Source of the DNA: Bacillota bacterium
GTDB taxonomy: Bacteria; Bacillota; Limnochordia; DTU080
Reading direction: 5' to 3'
NCBI GenBank assembly: GCA_012840225.1
Contig: DULU01000083.1
Location: 1-32,359, forward strand
DNA: 32,359 nt
Position 1 is the first letter of the stretch. Each line of letters starts with the position of its first letter. The position numbers and the translations under genes are program-made. The notes under the pieces are model-generated. The model was given only the letters and a program-made list of their open reading frames with translations, was not told the origin of the DNA and did no database searches. Shown here one piece after another: positions 7,702-16,075 of the stretch.

Positions 7702-8898
7702 GTGCATGAGGAGTTGCAGCAAATACAGCTGGAGCGTTGGGTGCACGGCTCGCTCCGCGACAGCGGGCGGACCGTCAGCTTGCTGCGGCAGCTGGGGATC
7801 AGTCACGTTGGTTGCCGACCTGATGCCGGCCTGGTCGGGGCGCTGGCCGATGCCGGGATTAAGCCGATAGTCTGCAGCGGGGCATATAGCAAGCGGCGTG
7901 AGGACGGCGATCACCTGCAATGTGTCAGCATTACCGGGACACGTGAGGTCTGGTTCGGTTCCAACTGCCCCAGCCAGCCGCTGGTGAGAGAAAGGCACCT
8001 GGAGGCGGTGCGGCGGATGGCCGGCTTGCCGGGAGTGGCCGGCATCTATCTGGACGGGGCTCGCTTTGCCTCACCCGCTTCCGGGACGGCCGCCTTCTTT
8101 ACCTGCTTTTGCCCGGCGTGCGAGACCAGGGCTGAGGAGCTGGGATTTGACTTTGCCGCCATGCGGCGGGATGTGGCCATTTTATATAAGAAACTCTCCA
8201 AACTCAAAGTCGAGGGGTCCAAATTTTCCGCCGCTATGGATCTGCTGAACCTGCTCATCGAATTGCCGGGGGTGTATGAATGGTTGCGCTTCCGGGCCGC
8301 CGCCACCATCGCCCACTTGCGGGAAGTGCGCCAGATCCTGCATGAGATGAATCACCGGCTACTCTTGGGTATGTATATCTTCACCCCGGCTTTGGCCGGG
8401 CTGGTCGGCCAGCCTTACGCCGGATTGACGGATATTATTGACATCTTCTCGCCCATGATTTACCGCCAGGGTCCTTGGCCGAACGGCATCGCCTGCCTGA
8501 ACACCGAATTGGGAAGCATGATCGAGGCCTTGGCTGAATTGTCGGGGGTGCCTGGGGAGAGGTGCGCGGAATTTGTGTGCTATGCCTGCGGTTTCATTGG
8601 CACCGGTATCGGCGTGGGCACCTCAGGCCTGAGCTCGGGCCTGAGCCCGGAACGGGAGCACCTGGATTACCGGCAAATTCGGGAAGCGTTGCCGCCCCAG
8701 GTGATAAAGCTTGAGACCAGTCGGGCCAGGCTGGGCATTGGGCCGCAGAAAAAGTTGGTACCTATCTTGTGGCTGGACGATGACGAAATCGCCGCCTCCA
8801 TTGCCGCCGCCCGGGAAGGTGGGGCTGACGGCGTCTCCTTCTACGTGCTCCGTGACGGCAACGAGGCGTTGCTGGAAAAAGCCGTTGCCGCCATTTAA
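7702..8898 (+). CDS. Putative TIM-barrel glycoside-hydrolase-like protein
   Basis: The product has about 398 residues. The start is taken at GTG 7702, with AGGTG at 7689-7693 spaced eight bases away; TTG 7696 is also in frame but too close. Features resemble uncharacterised GH-like TIM barrels: GVAGIYLDGARFASP, a Cys-rich FTCFCPACETRAEELG segment (three Cys, possible metal site), and DIIDIFSPMIYR, where a barrel strand ends in a Tyr/Arg pair. The last strand is ADGVSFYVLRDG. It lies only 15 bases after the DUF3604 gene, so the two are probably co-transcribed. There is no signal peptide. A Gly/Ser-rich stretch near 8590-8650 contains duplicated GGCCTGAGC units. The exact family and catalytic acids could not be fixed by eye. 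Confidence 0.6.
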   Translation: MHEELQQIQLERWVHGSLRDSGRTVSLLRQLGISHVGCRPDAGLVGALADAGIKPIVCSGAYSKRREDGDHLQCVSITGTREVWFGSNCPSQPLVRERHLEAVRRMAGLPGVAGIYLDGARFASPASGTAAFFTCFCPACETRAEELGFDFAAMRRDVAILYKKLSKLKVEGSKFSAAMDLLNLLIELPGVYEWLRFRAAATIAHLREVRQILHEMNHRLLLGMYIFTPALAGLVGQPYAGLTDIIDIFSPMIYRQGPWPNGIACLNTELGSMIEALAELSGVPGERCAEFVCYACGFIGTGIGVGTSGLSSGLSPEREHLDYRQIREALPPQVIKLETSRARLGIGPQKKLVPILWLDDDEIAASIAAAREGGADGVSFYVLRDGNEALLEKAVAAI

Positions 8899-8958
8899 CG
8901 TGCCGCTATTTATATTTAGTGTGCCGGCTTGTTGATTATGGATTGGGGGACTAACTGG

Positions 8959-10467
8959 ATGTCCGAGCAATACCACTCCCTGGCCATCAGTTGGGAAATA
9001 ACCAGAAAGCGGAGGAAGCGCTTCCGGAATGTGCCCGCCGGCAGCACCGCCTGCGCCGGCTCCTCGTCCCCGGAGGACCTCTCCATAGCCGATCCGCTCT
9101 CTCTCACCCTGGCGGAGGTATCCGCTTTGCTCCGGGAGAGACGCCTTTCGCCGGTGCAGCTGGCCAAGAGCTGCCTTGAGCGGATTGAGAAGCTCAACCC
9201 GGTGCTCAATGCTTTTATCACCATCACCGCCGAAGAAGCGCTGGCCCAGGCGGAGCAGGCTGAAAAGGAGTTGGCGGCCGGCCGCCCCCGCAGCCCGCTC
9301 CATGGGGTGCCGATAGCTTTGAAAGACAACATCGATACAGCCGGGGTGCGCACCACGGCGGGCAGTGCCGTCTATGAGGAGCGTGTGCCGGAGGCCGACG
9401 CCTGGGTGGTCACCCGGCTGAAGGAAGCCGGCGCCGTCATATTGGGCAAGCTCAACATGCATGAATTTGCCTATGGAACCACCTCCGTGATCAGCCGCTT
9501 CGGACCGGTGCGCAATCCTTGGCATCCCGACTATATCTCCGGCGGGTCGTCGGGCGGTTCGGCGGCGGCAGTGTCGTCAGGGATGGTGTTCGGCGCCTTG
9601 GGTACCGATACGGGAGGTTCGATACGCCTTCCGGCCGCTTGCTGCGGTGTGGTCGGCTTTAAGCCCACCTACGGGCTGGTCGGCATCAGGGGGATTGTGC
9701 CCTTGGCTTTGAGCTACGATCATGCCGGCCCCCTCTGCCGCACGGTTGAGGATGCCGCCCTGTTCCTCTCCGTCATTGCCGGATACGACGCTTTGGATCC
9801 GACCAGTGTCCCAGCTCCCGCCTTATCCCCAGTCCCAGCCTCAGCTCCAGTCTCAGCCTCAGCCCCAGCTTCAGCTCCCACCTCAGTCCCGGCCCGGGTC
9901 GGTATAGTGAGCAATCTGACGGCTCTGGCGGCCGAGGAAATCAAGGAGAGGGTGGAAGAGGCTGGGGAGGTGTTCAGAGCTGCCGGGTCCGGCGTACGCC
10001 ATATTGAGCTCCCGGCCCTGCCGCCATTGGCGGCGGATGTAATGCGCGCCGAGGTATATGCCCTGCATCAGCCGTATCTGGAAGAAGCGGCGCAGCTCTA
10101 TGATCCGAGGACGCTGCAACGCATCATGAGTGGGGAGCATATCACGGCAGCGAATTATATCCGCACCCGCCAGGAAATCGGGCTCGTCCGCCGCACCATT
10201 GCCGGCTTCTTTGCGGAGGCAGGGATGGATATCCTCCTGGCTCCCACCACCCTCCAACCGCCGGGGTTGATCGCCGACGGCCAGATGCCCACCTCTCTTT
10301 CCACGGCTTGCACGTTTCCTTTCAATGTCCTGGGCTTGCCGTCCATCAGTGTACCCTGCGGCAGGGCAGCCGACTCGGGCCTGCCCCTCGGACTGCAGAT
10401 CATCGGCCCGCCGTTTGGGGAGAGCATGGTTATAGCAGCCGCCGCCTGTTACGAACAGCTGGCCTGA
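8959..10467 (+). CDS. Amidase, amidase-signature (GatA-like) family
   Basis: The family hydrolyses carboxamides with a Ser-cisSer-Lys triad, all visible here: Lys in [14 protein letters not shown], cis-Ser in [14 protein letters not shown], and nucleophile Ser in [12 protein letters not shown]. The C-terminal motif [12 protein letters not shown] is typical. The product has about 502 residues from ATG 8959 (GGGGGA eight bases upstream); ATG 8938 and TTG 8929 are in frame but have no ribosome site. The conserved core starts about 45 residues in, so there is an N-terminal basic extension (ITRKRRKRF). No gatB or gatC is adjacent, so a catabolic amidase is more likely than Glu-tRNA amidotransferase. 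A hexanucleotide Ala/Pro/Ser insert (9802-9893) interrupts the enzyme after GYDALDPT. The gene ends 10 bases from the convergent LacI gene. Confidence 0.88.
   Translation: MSEQYHSLAISWEITRKRRKRFRNVPAGSTACAGSSSPEDLSIADPLSLTLAEVSALLRERRLSPVQLAKSCLERIEKLNPVLNAFITITAEEALAQAEQAEKELAAGRPRSPLHGVPIALKDNIDTAGVRTTAGSAVYEERVPEADAWVVTRLKEAGAVILGKLNMHEFAYGTTSVISRFGPVRNPWHPDYISGGSSGGSAAAVSSGMVFGALGTDTGGSIRLPAACCGVVGFKPTYGLVGIRGIVPLALSYDHAGPLCRTVEDAALFLSVIAGYDALDPTSVPAPALSPVPASAPVSASAPASAPTSVPARVGIVSNLTALAAEEIKERVEEAGEVFRAAGSGVRHIELPALPPLAADVMRAEVYALHQPYLEEAAQLYDPRTLQRIMSGEHITAANYIRTRQEIGLVRRTIAGFFAEAGMDILLAPTTLQPPGLIADGQMPTSLSTACTFPFNVLGLPSISVPCGRAADSGLPLGLQIIGPPFGESMVIAAAACYEQLA
9802..9893 (+). repeat. 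In-frame Ser/Ala/Pro/Val hexanucleotide repeat in the amidase
   Basis: About fifteen 6-bp units (CCAGCC, TCAGCT, CCAGTC and similar) encode alternating Pro/Ser with Ala/Val. In ordinary amidases this position is a short surface loop between GYDxxDPTS and the next strand, here RVGIVSNL. Confidence 0.88.
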
Positions 10468-10477
10468 TAGGCCAAAC

Positions 10478-11509
10478 CTAGGTCGGGGGAGCAAAGGAGG
10501 TCGGGGGAGCCGAGGTGGCCGAAGGTACCGCTACGCTCCCCCGCATTATCAACCTGGGTTTCACCAGCACATTGCGCCCCGGCAATTTATGGTTGTCGAG
10601 GCGGCGCAAAAGGTGCTGGACCGCTTCCCGGGCAATTTCCATATTGGGTATATCAATCACCGTTACCGGCGGTGAGAAAGAGACAAAGGATTGGTCGTCC
10701 CGGAAAGCGATGACGGAGATGTCGCCGGGTATGGCATAGCCCATCTCCTGCAGCACACGATAGACGCTGTGAGGGAGAAGACGCTCGCCCGAAATGATCG
10801 CCGTGATGTCGGGATGCTCGCTCAACAGCCTCCGGGTGGCTTCCAGACCATGTTCTTCCCTGAAACCTTCCGAGATGACCATATGTCCGGCTACCTCCGG
10901 GGCGGCCCGCCGCAAGGCTCGTTCAAAGCCAAGCTGCTTTAAGTCCGTGGTGTGCGATTGGCGGGGACCGTTCACCAGCCCGATGGATACATGACCATGA
11001 TCTATAAGGTAGTTCGTGGCCCGGTTTATGCCGTCGATGTTGTCCACCCATACTTCGTCCACCTCGGTGCCCGGAAAGGATCCACCCAAGAGTACGGTGG
11101 GATAAGCTCCGGCAATCTCCTTTAGCAGGGTTTGTTTCCACAGCCCACCATAGATGAGGAAGCCGGTGATCCTTATATTGTTCGGGAAAGGCGGCAGCTC
11201 TTCTATATCAGGTTTCCAGGGAAGATGATGAAGCGAATAGCCATATTCCGCCACGGCTCTGTAGAGACAGGAGAGCATGGAATCGGGAACGGTCGGACCC
11301 AGGAGGGCAATGGTGCCGCTGCTTTGCCGCCGCCGGTAGTCGAGCTCCTTCACGGCCTCTCGCACCTGTTCCCTGGTTTCCTCGCTGATGTGGCCTTTGT
11401 TGTTTAGGACCAGGGAAACCGTGGTGATGCTTACATTGCATAAGTCGGCCACATCTTTTATCGTTGCTCTCATCGCTGCTCTCTTTGCCGCTCTCATCGT
11501 CGCCCCCAT
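10478..11509 (-). CDS. LacI-family transcriptional regulator
   Basis: The N-terminal helix-turn-helix (TIKDVADLCNVSITTVSLVLN, then ISEETREQVREAVKELDY) is typical LacI, followed by a periplasmic-binding-like effector domain ending LLRRLDNHKLPGRNVLVKPRLI. The product has 343 residues from ATG 11509; ATG 11497 and 11473 are in frame, and MRATIKDVA from 11473 is the usual family start. The extra N-terminus is made of four 12-bp repeats. The C-terminal tail carries an 18-bp-spaced direct repeat (SAPPTSFAPPT). The effector is presumably a sugar or sugar acid. It is divergent from the DUF3604-amidohydrolase operon at 11651 and convergent with the amidase, and it likely controls the 11651-15603 operon. 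Confidence 0.9.
   Translation of the reverse strand: MGATMRAAKRAAMRATIKDVADLCNVSITTVSLVLNNKGHISEETREQVREAVKELDYRRRQSSGTIALLGPTVPDSMLSCLYRAVAEYGYSLHHLPWKPDIEELPPFPNNIRITGFLIYGGLWKQTLLKEIAGAYPTVLLGGSFPGTEVDEVWVDNIDGINRATNYLIDHGHVSIGLVNGPRQSHTTDLKQLGFERALRRAAPEVAGHMVISEGFREEHGLEATRRLLSEHPDITAIISGERLLPHSVYRVLQEMGYAIPGDISVIAFRDDQSFVSFSPPVTVIDIPNMEIAREAVQHLLRRLDNHKLPGRNVLVKPRLIMRGSVAVPSATSAPPTSFAPPT
10480..10510. repeat. Direct repeat in the LacI C-terminal tail
   Basis: AGGTCGGGGGAGC occurs at 10480-10492 and again at 10498-10510, an 18-bp period. On the coding strand it gives APPT twice, immediately before the stop of the regulator. Confidence 0.75.
11462..11509 (-). repeat. Four 12-bp tandem units duplicating the LacI start region
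   Basis: The coding strand reads ATGGGGGCGACG, ATGAGAGCGGCA, AAGAGAGCAGCG, ATGAGAGCAACG, giving MGAT-MRAA-KRAA-MRAT before IKDVADLC. Three units carry an ATG that could initiate translation. Confidence 0.8.
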
Positions 11510-11623
11510 CTCTGTTCCAGATCTCTGCCCTCATCGTTATTTAATAAGTTTTACTTTCGCTTCTTTATCCCAAAACACCTGGAATACCTGCACATAGCTT
11601 TGGAATAACAGCATTATTTTACC

Positions 11624-11641
11624 AAGTTTTACTAGTGAAAA
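11624..11641. promoter_or_regulatory. Candidate operator in the LacI/DUF3604 divergent region
   Basis: TTTTACTAGTGAAAA is an imperfect palindrome around ACTAGT, ten bases upstream of the ATG at 11651. Its first half AAGTTTTACT also occurs as a perfect direct repeat at 11546-11555. The position between the regulator and its likely target suggests a LacI-type operator. The typical central CG is absent, so confidence is low. Confidence 0.3.
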
Positions 11642-11650
11642 TGAGAGGGA

Positions 11651-12757
11651 ATGCCTGCCGGAAAGCCGAAATTGCGGCCAATTACCGGGCCTCGCTCCCA
11701 TGCAGGTAGCCGCCCCGCCGTCGGCCCCTGGGAAGCCTATTGGGGCGATGTTCATGTGCATACCGCTTTTTCCGCCGATGCAGAGGGCTTTCCGGATGAG
11801 CTGATCTATTATGCGCAGGATAAAGCCGGGCTGGACTTCATGGTGCTTCAGGATAACGACTCCCACCATATCGCCATAACGGAATCGGAATATGCGCTGA
11901 CGCAATATTATGCCCGCCACTATCATCAGGACGGCCGGTTCGTCATCCTACCGGCCTTTGAATGGACCCAGCGCGGTCCCAATCATCGCACGGTGATCGC
12001 CGGCGGCGAACCTTTACCCATCCTCCGCAACACAGGCGCCGCCGGTGCCAGGAGCATTGAAGATCTGGCCCGGCATGCCGAACGCCATGGAGCTATAATG
12101 CATATTCACCACGAAAACTTCCGCCTCACGGATTCCCCCGCTGAAACAAATCTGGAAATATGTTCGGGATGGCGGGTGCATATGATAGATCCTGCCTATC
12201 GTGAGGTTATACACAAACTCCTCGCCGGCGGGCGCCGGCTGGGCTTTGTAGGGGGGAGCGACAATCATCGCCGCAACCCCGGATTGGGAGGGGCCCTGAC
12301 TTTGGTCTATGCCGCGGAAAAATCCCGGGCGGCGATTCTCGAAGCCTTCAGGCAACATCGTACCGTGGCCACAGACGGCTCACGCATCGGTGTGCGTTTC
12401 TGGATCAACGACGCCTTCATCGGGGAGAGCCTCGCGGTGAACAAAGTGCCGGAAATACGCTGGGAAGCGACGTTGACTTCCCTCCCGGCCACCGTTTCCC
12501 TGATCAGGGACGGCCAAATGGTAAAAAGTTGGCGCATCGGGCAGGTTGACCCGGAACAAACAGGTCTGGAGGGAGCCGCCCCATACTGGGCAAAAGGGCA
12601 ATGGCAAGACAAGGATTGTCCTTTCGGCAGCCATTTTTACTACATCCAGGTCGAAGAGGAAGGTATAGCCTGGCATGCTTGTCCAACTAACATGGCAGTG
12701 GCCTGGGGTCCCAGGGCCTGGACCAGTCCCATATGGGTCGACTACCGCTCCGGCTGA
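11651..12757 (+). CDS. DUF3604 (PHP-like) metal-dependent hydrolase-like protein, short form
   Basis: The product has 368 residues. After a basic, Pro-rich start it enters the PHP motif YWGDVHVHTAFSADA at about residue 29. Further metal-ligand candidates are DNDSHH, MHIHHENF and GGSDNHRR. The C-terminal beta part ends FYYIQVEEEGIAWHA and AWTSPIWVDY, matching the DUF3604 C-terminus and the longer paralogue at 5140. It lacks the paralogue's N-terminal beta region and its low-complexity inserts. GAGAGGGA lies directly against ATG 11651, an unusually short spacing, so TTG 11672 is an alternative start. There is no signal peptide. It is the first gene of a probable operon running to 15603, divergent from a LacI regulator. 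Confidence 0.82.
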   Translation: MPAGKPKLRPITGPRSHAGSRPAVGPWEAYWGDVHVHTAFSADAEGFPDELIYYAQDKAGLDFMVLQDNDSHHIAITESEYALTQYYARHYHQDGRFVILPAFEWTQRGPNHRTVIAGGEPLPILRNTGAAGARSIEDLARHAERHGAIMHIHHENFRLTDSPAETNLEICSGWRVHMIDPAYREVIHKLLAGGRRLGFVGGSDNHRRNPGLGGALTLVYAAEKSRAAILEAFRQHRTVATDGSRIGVRFWINDAFIGESLAVNKVPEIRWEATLTSLPATVSLIRDGQMVKSWRIGQVDPEQTGLEGAAPYWAKGQWQDKDCPFGSHFYYIQVEEEGIAWHACPTNMAVAWGPRAWTSPIWVDYRSG

Positions 12758-12830
12758 CGGGCAGGAGGGTGGAGCGAGCGAGCCCTAAGCTCCAGGCGAC
12801 GCTTATCATTTTCAAAAGAAGGCGATGCAG

Positions 12831-13616
12831 ATGGTCATTGATATCCACACGCACACCAGTATCAAGGACGCGGTGTTCAACCAGGGGGATTTGGCCGATG
12901 CTAAACGTATGGCCGCCCATTCCGGCATCGACAGAATCGTACACCTCTTCAACCTGAGCACCGGCGGGCGGGATCCCTCGAGGCAGGATGTGCAAACCAG
13001 CAATAACCTGGCTATGCAGCTGGTGGCGGCCGCCCCCGATTTCTACATGGGCTTTTGCTACCTCAATCCCGCCAATGGGGCGGATTTCTGTCTTGAGGAG
13101 ATGGAACGCTGCATAGTGCGGGGTAATCTCCGCGGGGTGAAGCTGTGGGTGGCCGTGCATGCTACGGACAAGCGTCTCGATCCGATCATGGAGCGGGCCG
13201 CTCAGCTGAAAATACCTGTTTTACACCACTCCTGGTATAAGGGTACGGAATGGGCCTATAACGAATCGTCGCCAGTCGAGATCGCCGATCTGGCCAGGCG
13301 GCATCCTCAGACCACCATCATCATGGCGCACCTGGCCGGGGTGGGTTGGCGGGGAGTGCTGGATGTAAAAGAGTGCCCGAATGTATGCATCGATACCTCC
13401 GGAGGTCAACCTGAAGCCGGTTTGGTGGAATATGCCGTAAAGGAGTTGGGTGCCGAGCGGGTGCTTTTCGGCTCCGACTGGCCGCTCCGCGACTTTGCGG
13501 TGCAGAAGGCCCGGATCACCGGATCAGCCATCACCCCGGAACAAAAAGAGCTGATCCTTGGCGGCAATGCCGCCCGCATACTGAAACTACAGAAGGGGGC
13601 TGGAAGGCATGTATGA
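12831..13616 (+). CDS. Amidohydrolase-family (amidohydrolase_2-like) TIM-barrel hydrolase
   Basis: The product has 261 residues from ATG 12831 (MVIDIHTHTS). AGAAGG at 12817-12822 is spaced eight bases from it, which favours this ATG over 12825. The metal-site residues of the family are all present: HTH near the N-terminus, VLHHSW, IIMAHLAGVGW and FGSDWPL. Members (COG2159-like) act on amide, lactone or decarboxylation substrates; the substrate here is unknown. The coding region overlaps the next gene by eight bases, so the two are translationally coupled and may form a complex. Confidence 0.85.
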   Translation: MVIDIHTHTSIKDAVFNQGDLADAKRMAAHSGIDRIVHLFNLSTGGRDPSRQDVQTSNNLAMQLVAAAPDFYMGFCYLNPANGADFCLEEMERCIVRGNLRGVKLWVAVHATDKRLDPIMERAAQLKIPVLHHSWYKGTEWAYNESSPVEIADLARRHPQTTIIMAHLAGVGWRGVLDVKECPNVCIDTSGGQPEAGLVEYAVKELGAERVLFGSDWPLRDFAVQKARITGSAITPEQKELILGGNAARILKLQKGAGRHV

Positions 13617-14421
13617 TGCCAGTGCATTTTGCGGCAGTTGGGCATACCGCCAGGTAACGGCTCGCTTTTTGGAGGAGCTCATCTCGCAGTTGAAGGAGGC
13701 CGGTTTGGCCGGAGCGGCCATTTCCCCGGTGGAAGCTATCCTGCATCCGGAGCCGATGACGGCCAATCGCCGTTTTCTCAAGGAATGCGCCGCCTGTGCC
13801 GCCGCTGCCGCCGCAGGTACCGCCGACCGGAGCCGGGCGTTTGCGGTATATCCCGTGCCGGTGATCGATCCCAACCTGTCTAACTGGGAGGAGCAATTGG
13901 CCGAGTGCATGGCTCTGGCCAACAGCCACCGGCTCCCGGTCCCGGCGGTGAAGATATTTCCTAATTATCATGGCTATGAAATAGATCTGCCGGCGTTGGA
14001 CGCCTTGGCTCAATCTCTCGCCGCCATGGGGATCACCTTATGCGTGCAGTTGCGCATGGAGGATGAACGCGCCCGCCATCGCACCGTCAATGTCCCGCCA
14101 CTATCCATTCCGGACATTGTCGCTTTCGCCGGGTGCCACCCGGAATTATCGATCCTGGTGTGTGCTCCCTATATGCGTGATTTGGCCGAGCTCAACTCGG
14201 CGCCCAACATCAGCGTGGAAATGAGTTTTGTGGAATCGGGACATCTCCTGCGTGATGCCCTGCGCCATATGACGGCATCGCGACTCTTGGTGGGCACCCA
14301 CGCTCCCTTGTTTATCCCGGCAGTAGGTGTGGCCAAAGCCAAAGCGGACGTGGTGGAGGCTGAGGTGTTTGCCCAGATAAGCACCGACAATTTTATGAGG
14401 CTTTTCGGTGCTAAACATTGA
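13609..14421 (+). CDS. Divergent amidohydrolase-fold protein lacking the metal ligands
   Basis: The product has 270 residues and starts at ATG 13609 inside the previous gene, with AGAAGGGGG nine bases upstream. The strand order matches the amidohydrolase_2 barrel of its neighbour, but the usual ligands are replaced: DASAFCGSW instead of HxH at the start, LCVQLRM instead of a His strand, LVCAPYM instead of AHLAG, and GTHAPL instead of GSDWP. It may be a catalytically inactive partner or use different chemistry. An Ala-rich tract (13786-13825, CAACAAAAAAG) is another low-complexity expansion. It ends 27 bases before the URO-D-like gene. Confidence 0.75.
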   Translation: MYDASAFCGSWAYRQVTARFLEELISQLKEAGLAGAAISPVEAILHPEPMTANRRFLKECAACAAAAAAGTADRSRAFAVYPVPVIDPNLSNWEEQLAECMALANSHRLPVPAVKIFPNYHGYEIDLPALDALAQSLAAMGITLCVQLRMEDERARHRTVNVPPLSIPDIVAFAGCHPELSILVCAPYMRDLAELNSAPNISVEMSFVESGHLLRDALRHMTASRLLVGTHAPLFIPAVGVAKAKADVVEAEVFAQISTDNFMRLFGAKH

Positions 14422-14448
14422 GCGGTGGCATTGATATGGGAGACGGTA

Positions 14449-15603
14449 ATGAAAAGTGCAATGACATCCAAAGAACGGGTACTGAGTGCTATCCGTCGGC
14501 AGCCGGTTGATTATGTTCCTTGCTCACCGTTTTATTCATACCTCTTGCCCAGACAAAGGACGAATTATCCGGTACAATTACCCTGGGGTGAGTCCTCCCG
14601 GAAGGAGATCGAGTATAACGTCACTGTGTTGGGCGTCGATCCTGTGGTGGCATCAGGAATATGCTACTACCAGACCGGTAGCGCAGTGACCACGAAGGTG
14701 TGGGAGGAAGATGGGCTTTTGCATAAGGTGTATGAGACGCCGGACGGCGTTCTCCACGCCTCGGTTAAGCTTAACGAACTCTGGCCGCATGGGCAGGATA
14801 TCCCCTTATATAGCGACTGCAATGTCGGTCATTTTGTCAAGCCGTGGGTGCAAAACAGCCAGGATATCGCCTGCCTGCGCCACATTGTGCAGCCTGTGGA
14901 ACCGCACAGCCCGGCTATGGAGCGATCTAGAAAGCGCTTTGAGGCCGCGAAGGAGCTGGCGAACCGCTATAACCTGGCTATGACCGCCACCGCAGGTTTG
15001 GGGCTGACCGGCGCCTTGCACTTGTTCGGTGTTGAAGGTATCTGCCTGGCTATACTGGAACGCCCCGATCTGGTCCATGCCTATCTGGAGCTGGAGCATA
15101 AAGCCAATATGCGGGCGATCGAGATGGCCCTGGACTGGGACATCGACATCATCATCAGAAACGGGTTTTATGAGACGGCGGATTACTACGGAGCCACCAC
15201 ACTCAAGGAATTCTTAGGCCGACACCTGCTGGAAGAGATGAATTTAGTGCATCAGGGAGGAAAGGTGGTCGTCTATACGCTTAACACCGGCCTCATGCCG
15301 ATCCTGGATTACCTGGACGAGCTGCCCTTCGACTTCGTGTTCAAGATGGACACGGCTAAAAAATATGTGGATCTGAATGCGGTGTATAACAAACTCGGCG
15401 CCAAAAAAAGCTTTTGGACCGGCCCCAGCGGGCATAATCATATGTGGAGCAAGGATCCCGCAGTGGTGCGCCAAGCCGTAGAGGAGGTCTTTTCCGTCTT
15501 CGGCAAGCAAGGCTTAATTCTCGCCGCCTGTCCTTCCATACAAAACATAATGCCCTGGGAAAATGCCCTGGTTATGTTTGAGGAATGGAAACGGTGGCGA
15601 TAA
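14449..15603 (+). CDS. Uroporphyrinogen decarboxylase-fold (URO-D / methyltransferase-like) protein
   Basis: The product has 384 residues. The start is ATG 14449 (MKSAMTSKERVLSAIRRQPVD), with GGGAG at 14438-14442 spaced six bases; GTG 14425 is in frame but unsupported. The opening SKERVLSAIRRQPVDYVP, the central ERPDLVHAYLELEHKANMRAIEMALDWDID and the closing GLILAACPSIQNIMPWENALVMFEEWK are typical of the URO-D superfamily, which includes heme-pathway HemE and corrinoid-dependent methyltransferases (MtaA/MtbA type). Heme genes are absent nearby and members in catabolic operons are usually of the methyltransferase or uncharacterised branch, so HemE is unlikely. A corrinoid adenosyltransferase lies about 1.3 kb downstream. 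It is probably the last gene of the operon from 11651. Confidence 0.85.
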   Translation: MKSAMTSKERVLSAIRRQPVDYVPCSPFYSYLLPRQRTNYPVQLPWGESSRKEIEYNVTVLGVDPVVASGICYYQTGSAVTTKVWEEDGLLHKVYETPDGVLHASVKLNELWPHGQDIPLYSDCNVGHFVKPWVQNSQDIACLRHIVQPVEPHSPAMERSRKRFEAAKELANRYNLAMTATAGLGLTGALHLFGVEGICLAILERPDLVHAYLELEHKANMRAIEMALDWDIDIIIRNGFYETADYYGATTLKEFLGRHLLEEMNLVHQGGKVVVYTLNTGLMPILDYLDELPFDFVFKMDTAKKYVDLNAVYNKLGAKKSFWTGPSGHNHMWSKDPAVVRQAVEEVFSVFGKQGLILAACPSIQNIMPWENALVMFEEWKRWR

Positions 15604-15667
15604 GCAACCGGATTGTAGTAGGATAGGCTGGGCAAGGTAAACAATAAAAATAGGAGGTGATTTGCAT

Positions 15668-16075
15668 ATGGCTGACCGCAGCATCGACTGGCTCAACCAG
15701 GCACAAAGAGATTATCAGCATGCCGTCAATTCCCATACCAGCCAAATTTATGAATGGGCTTGCTTTGCCGCACATCAAGCTGCAGAAAAAGCTGTGAAAG
15801 CTTTACATCTTTTCATCGGCCAGGAAGCATGGGGTCATGTCATAGCAAAACTGCTTAGAGAATTGCCGGAATGTATACAGGTACCAGTGGAATTGATTGA
15901 TAAGGCAATGGTGTTGGATAATTTTTACATACCGTCGCGTTATCCTGACAGCCATCCGGAGGGTGCGCCATTTGAACACTATGGAGCATTGCAAAGCAAG
16001 GAAGGTATAGCCTATGCCGGTGAAATCCTTGAATTCGTCCGTACTAAAATGGCCCAAAAGGCAAGAGATATTTGA
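15668..16075 (+). CDS. HEPN-domain protein (toxin-type partner of the MNT protein)
   Basis: The product has 135 residues and starts at ATG 15668, with the perfect ribosome site AGGAGGTGA at 15652-15660. The sequence is typical PF05168 HEPN: DWLNQAQRDYQHA near the start, then CFAAHQAAEKAVKALHLF. The nuclease motif RX4H is present as RYPDSH near residue 98. The Tyr two residues after the His, described for HepT-type toxins modified by AMPylation, is not there. HEPN proteins of this kind are RNases neutralised by an MNT nucleotidyltransferase, encoded by the next, overlapping gene. The pair sits between unrelated metabolic genes, a typical place for a mobile toxin-antitoxin-like module. Confidence 0.88.
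   Translation: MADRSIDWLNQAQRDYQHAVNSHTSQIYEWACFAAHQAAEKAVKALHLFIGQEAWGHVIAKLLRELPECIQVPVELIDKAMVLDNFYIPSRYPDSHPEGAPFEHYGALQSKEGIAYAGEILEFVRTKMAQKARDI

Noticed and set aside
8623-9525. 300-codon open frame on the minus strand across the GH-like/amidase junction
   Set aside because: It overlaps clear amidase coding sequence with catalytic motifs; the composition is typical of a GC-rich shadow frame.
8959-10467. Glu-tRNA(Gln) amidotransferase subunit A
   Set aside because: It has no gatB or gatC neighbour, an N-terminal extension and a catabolic context; the family is right but a translation role is not supported.
14449-15603. Heme-pathway HemE
   Set aside because: It is not near any tetrapyrrole gene except cobO, and its operon partners are catabolic; a generic URO-D superfamily call is safer.
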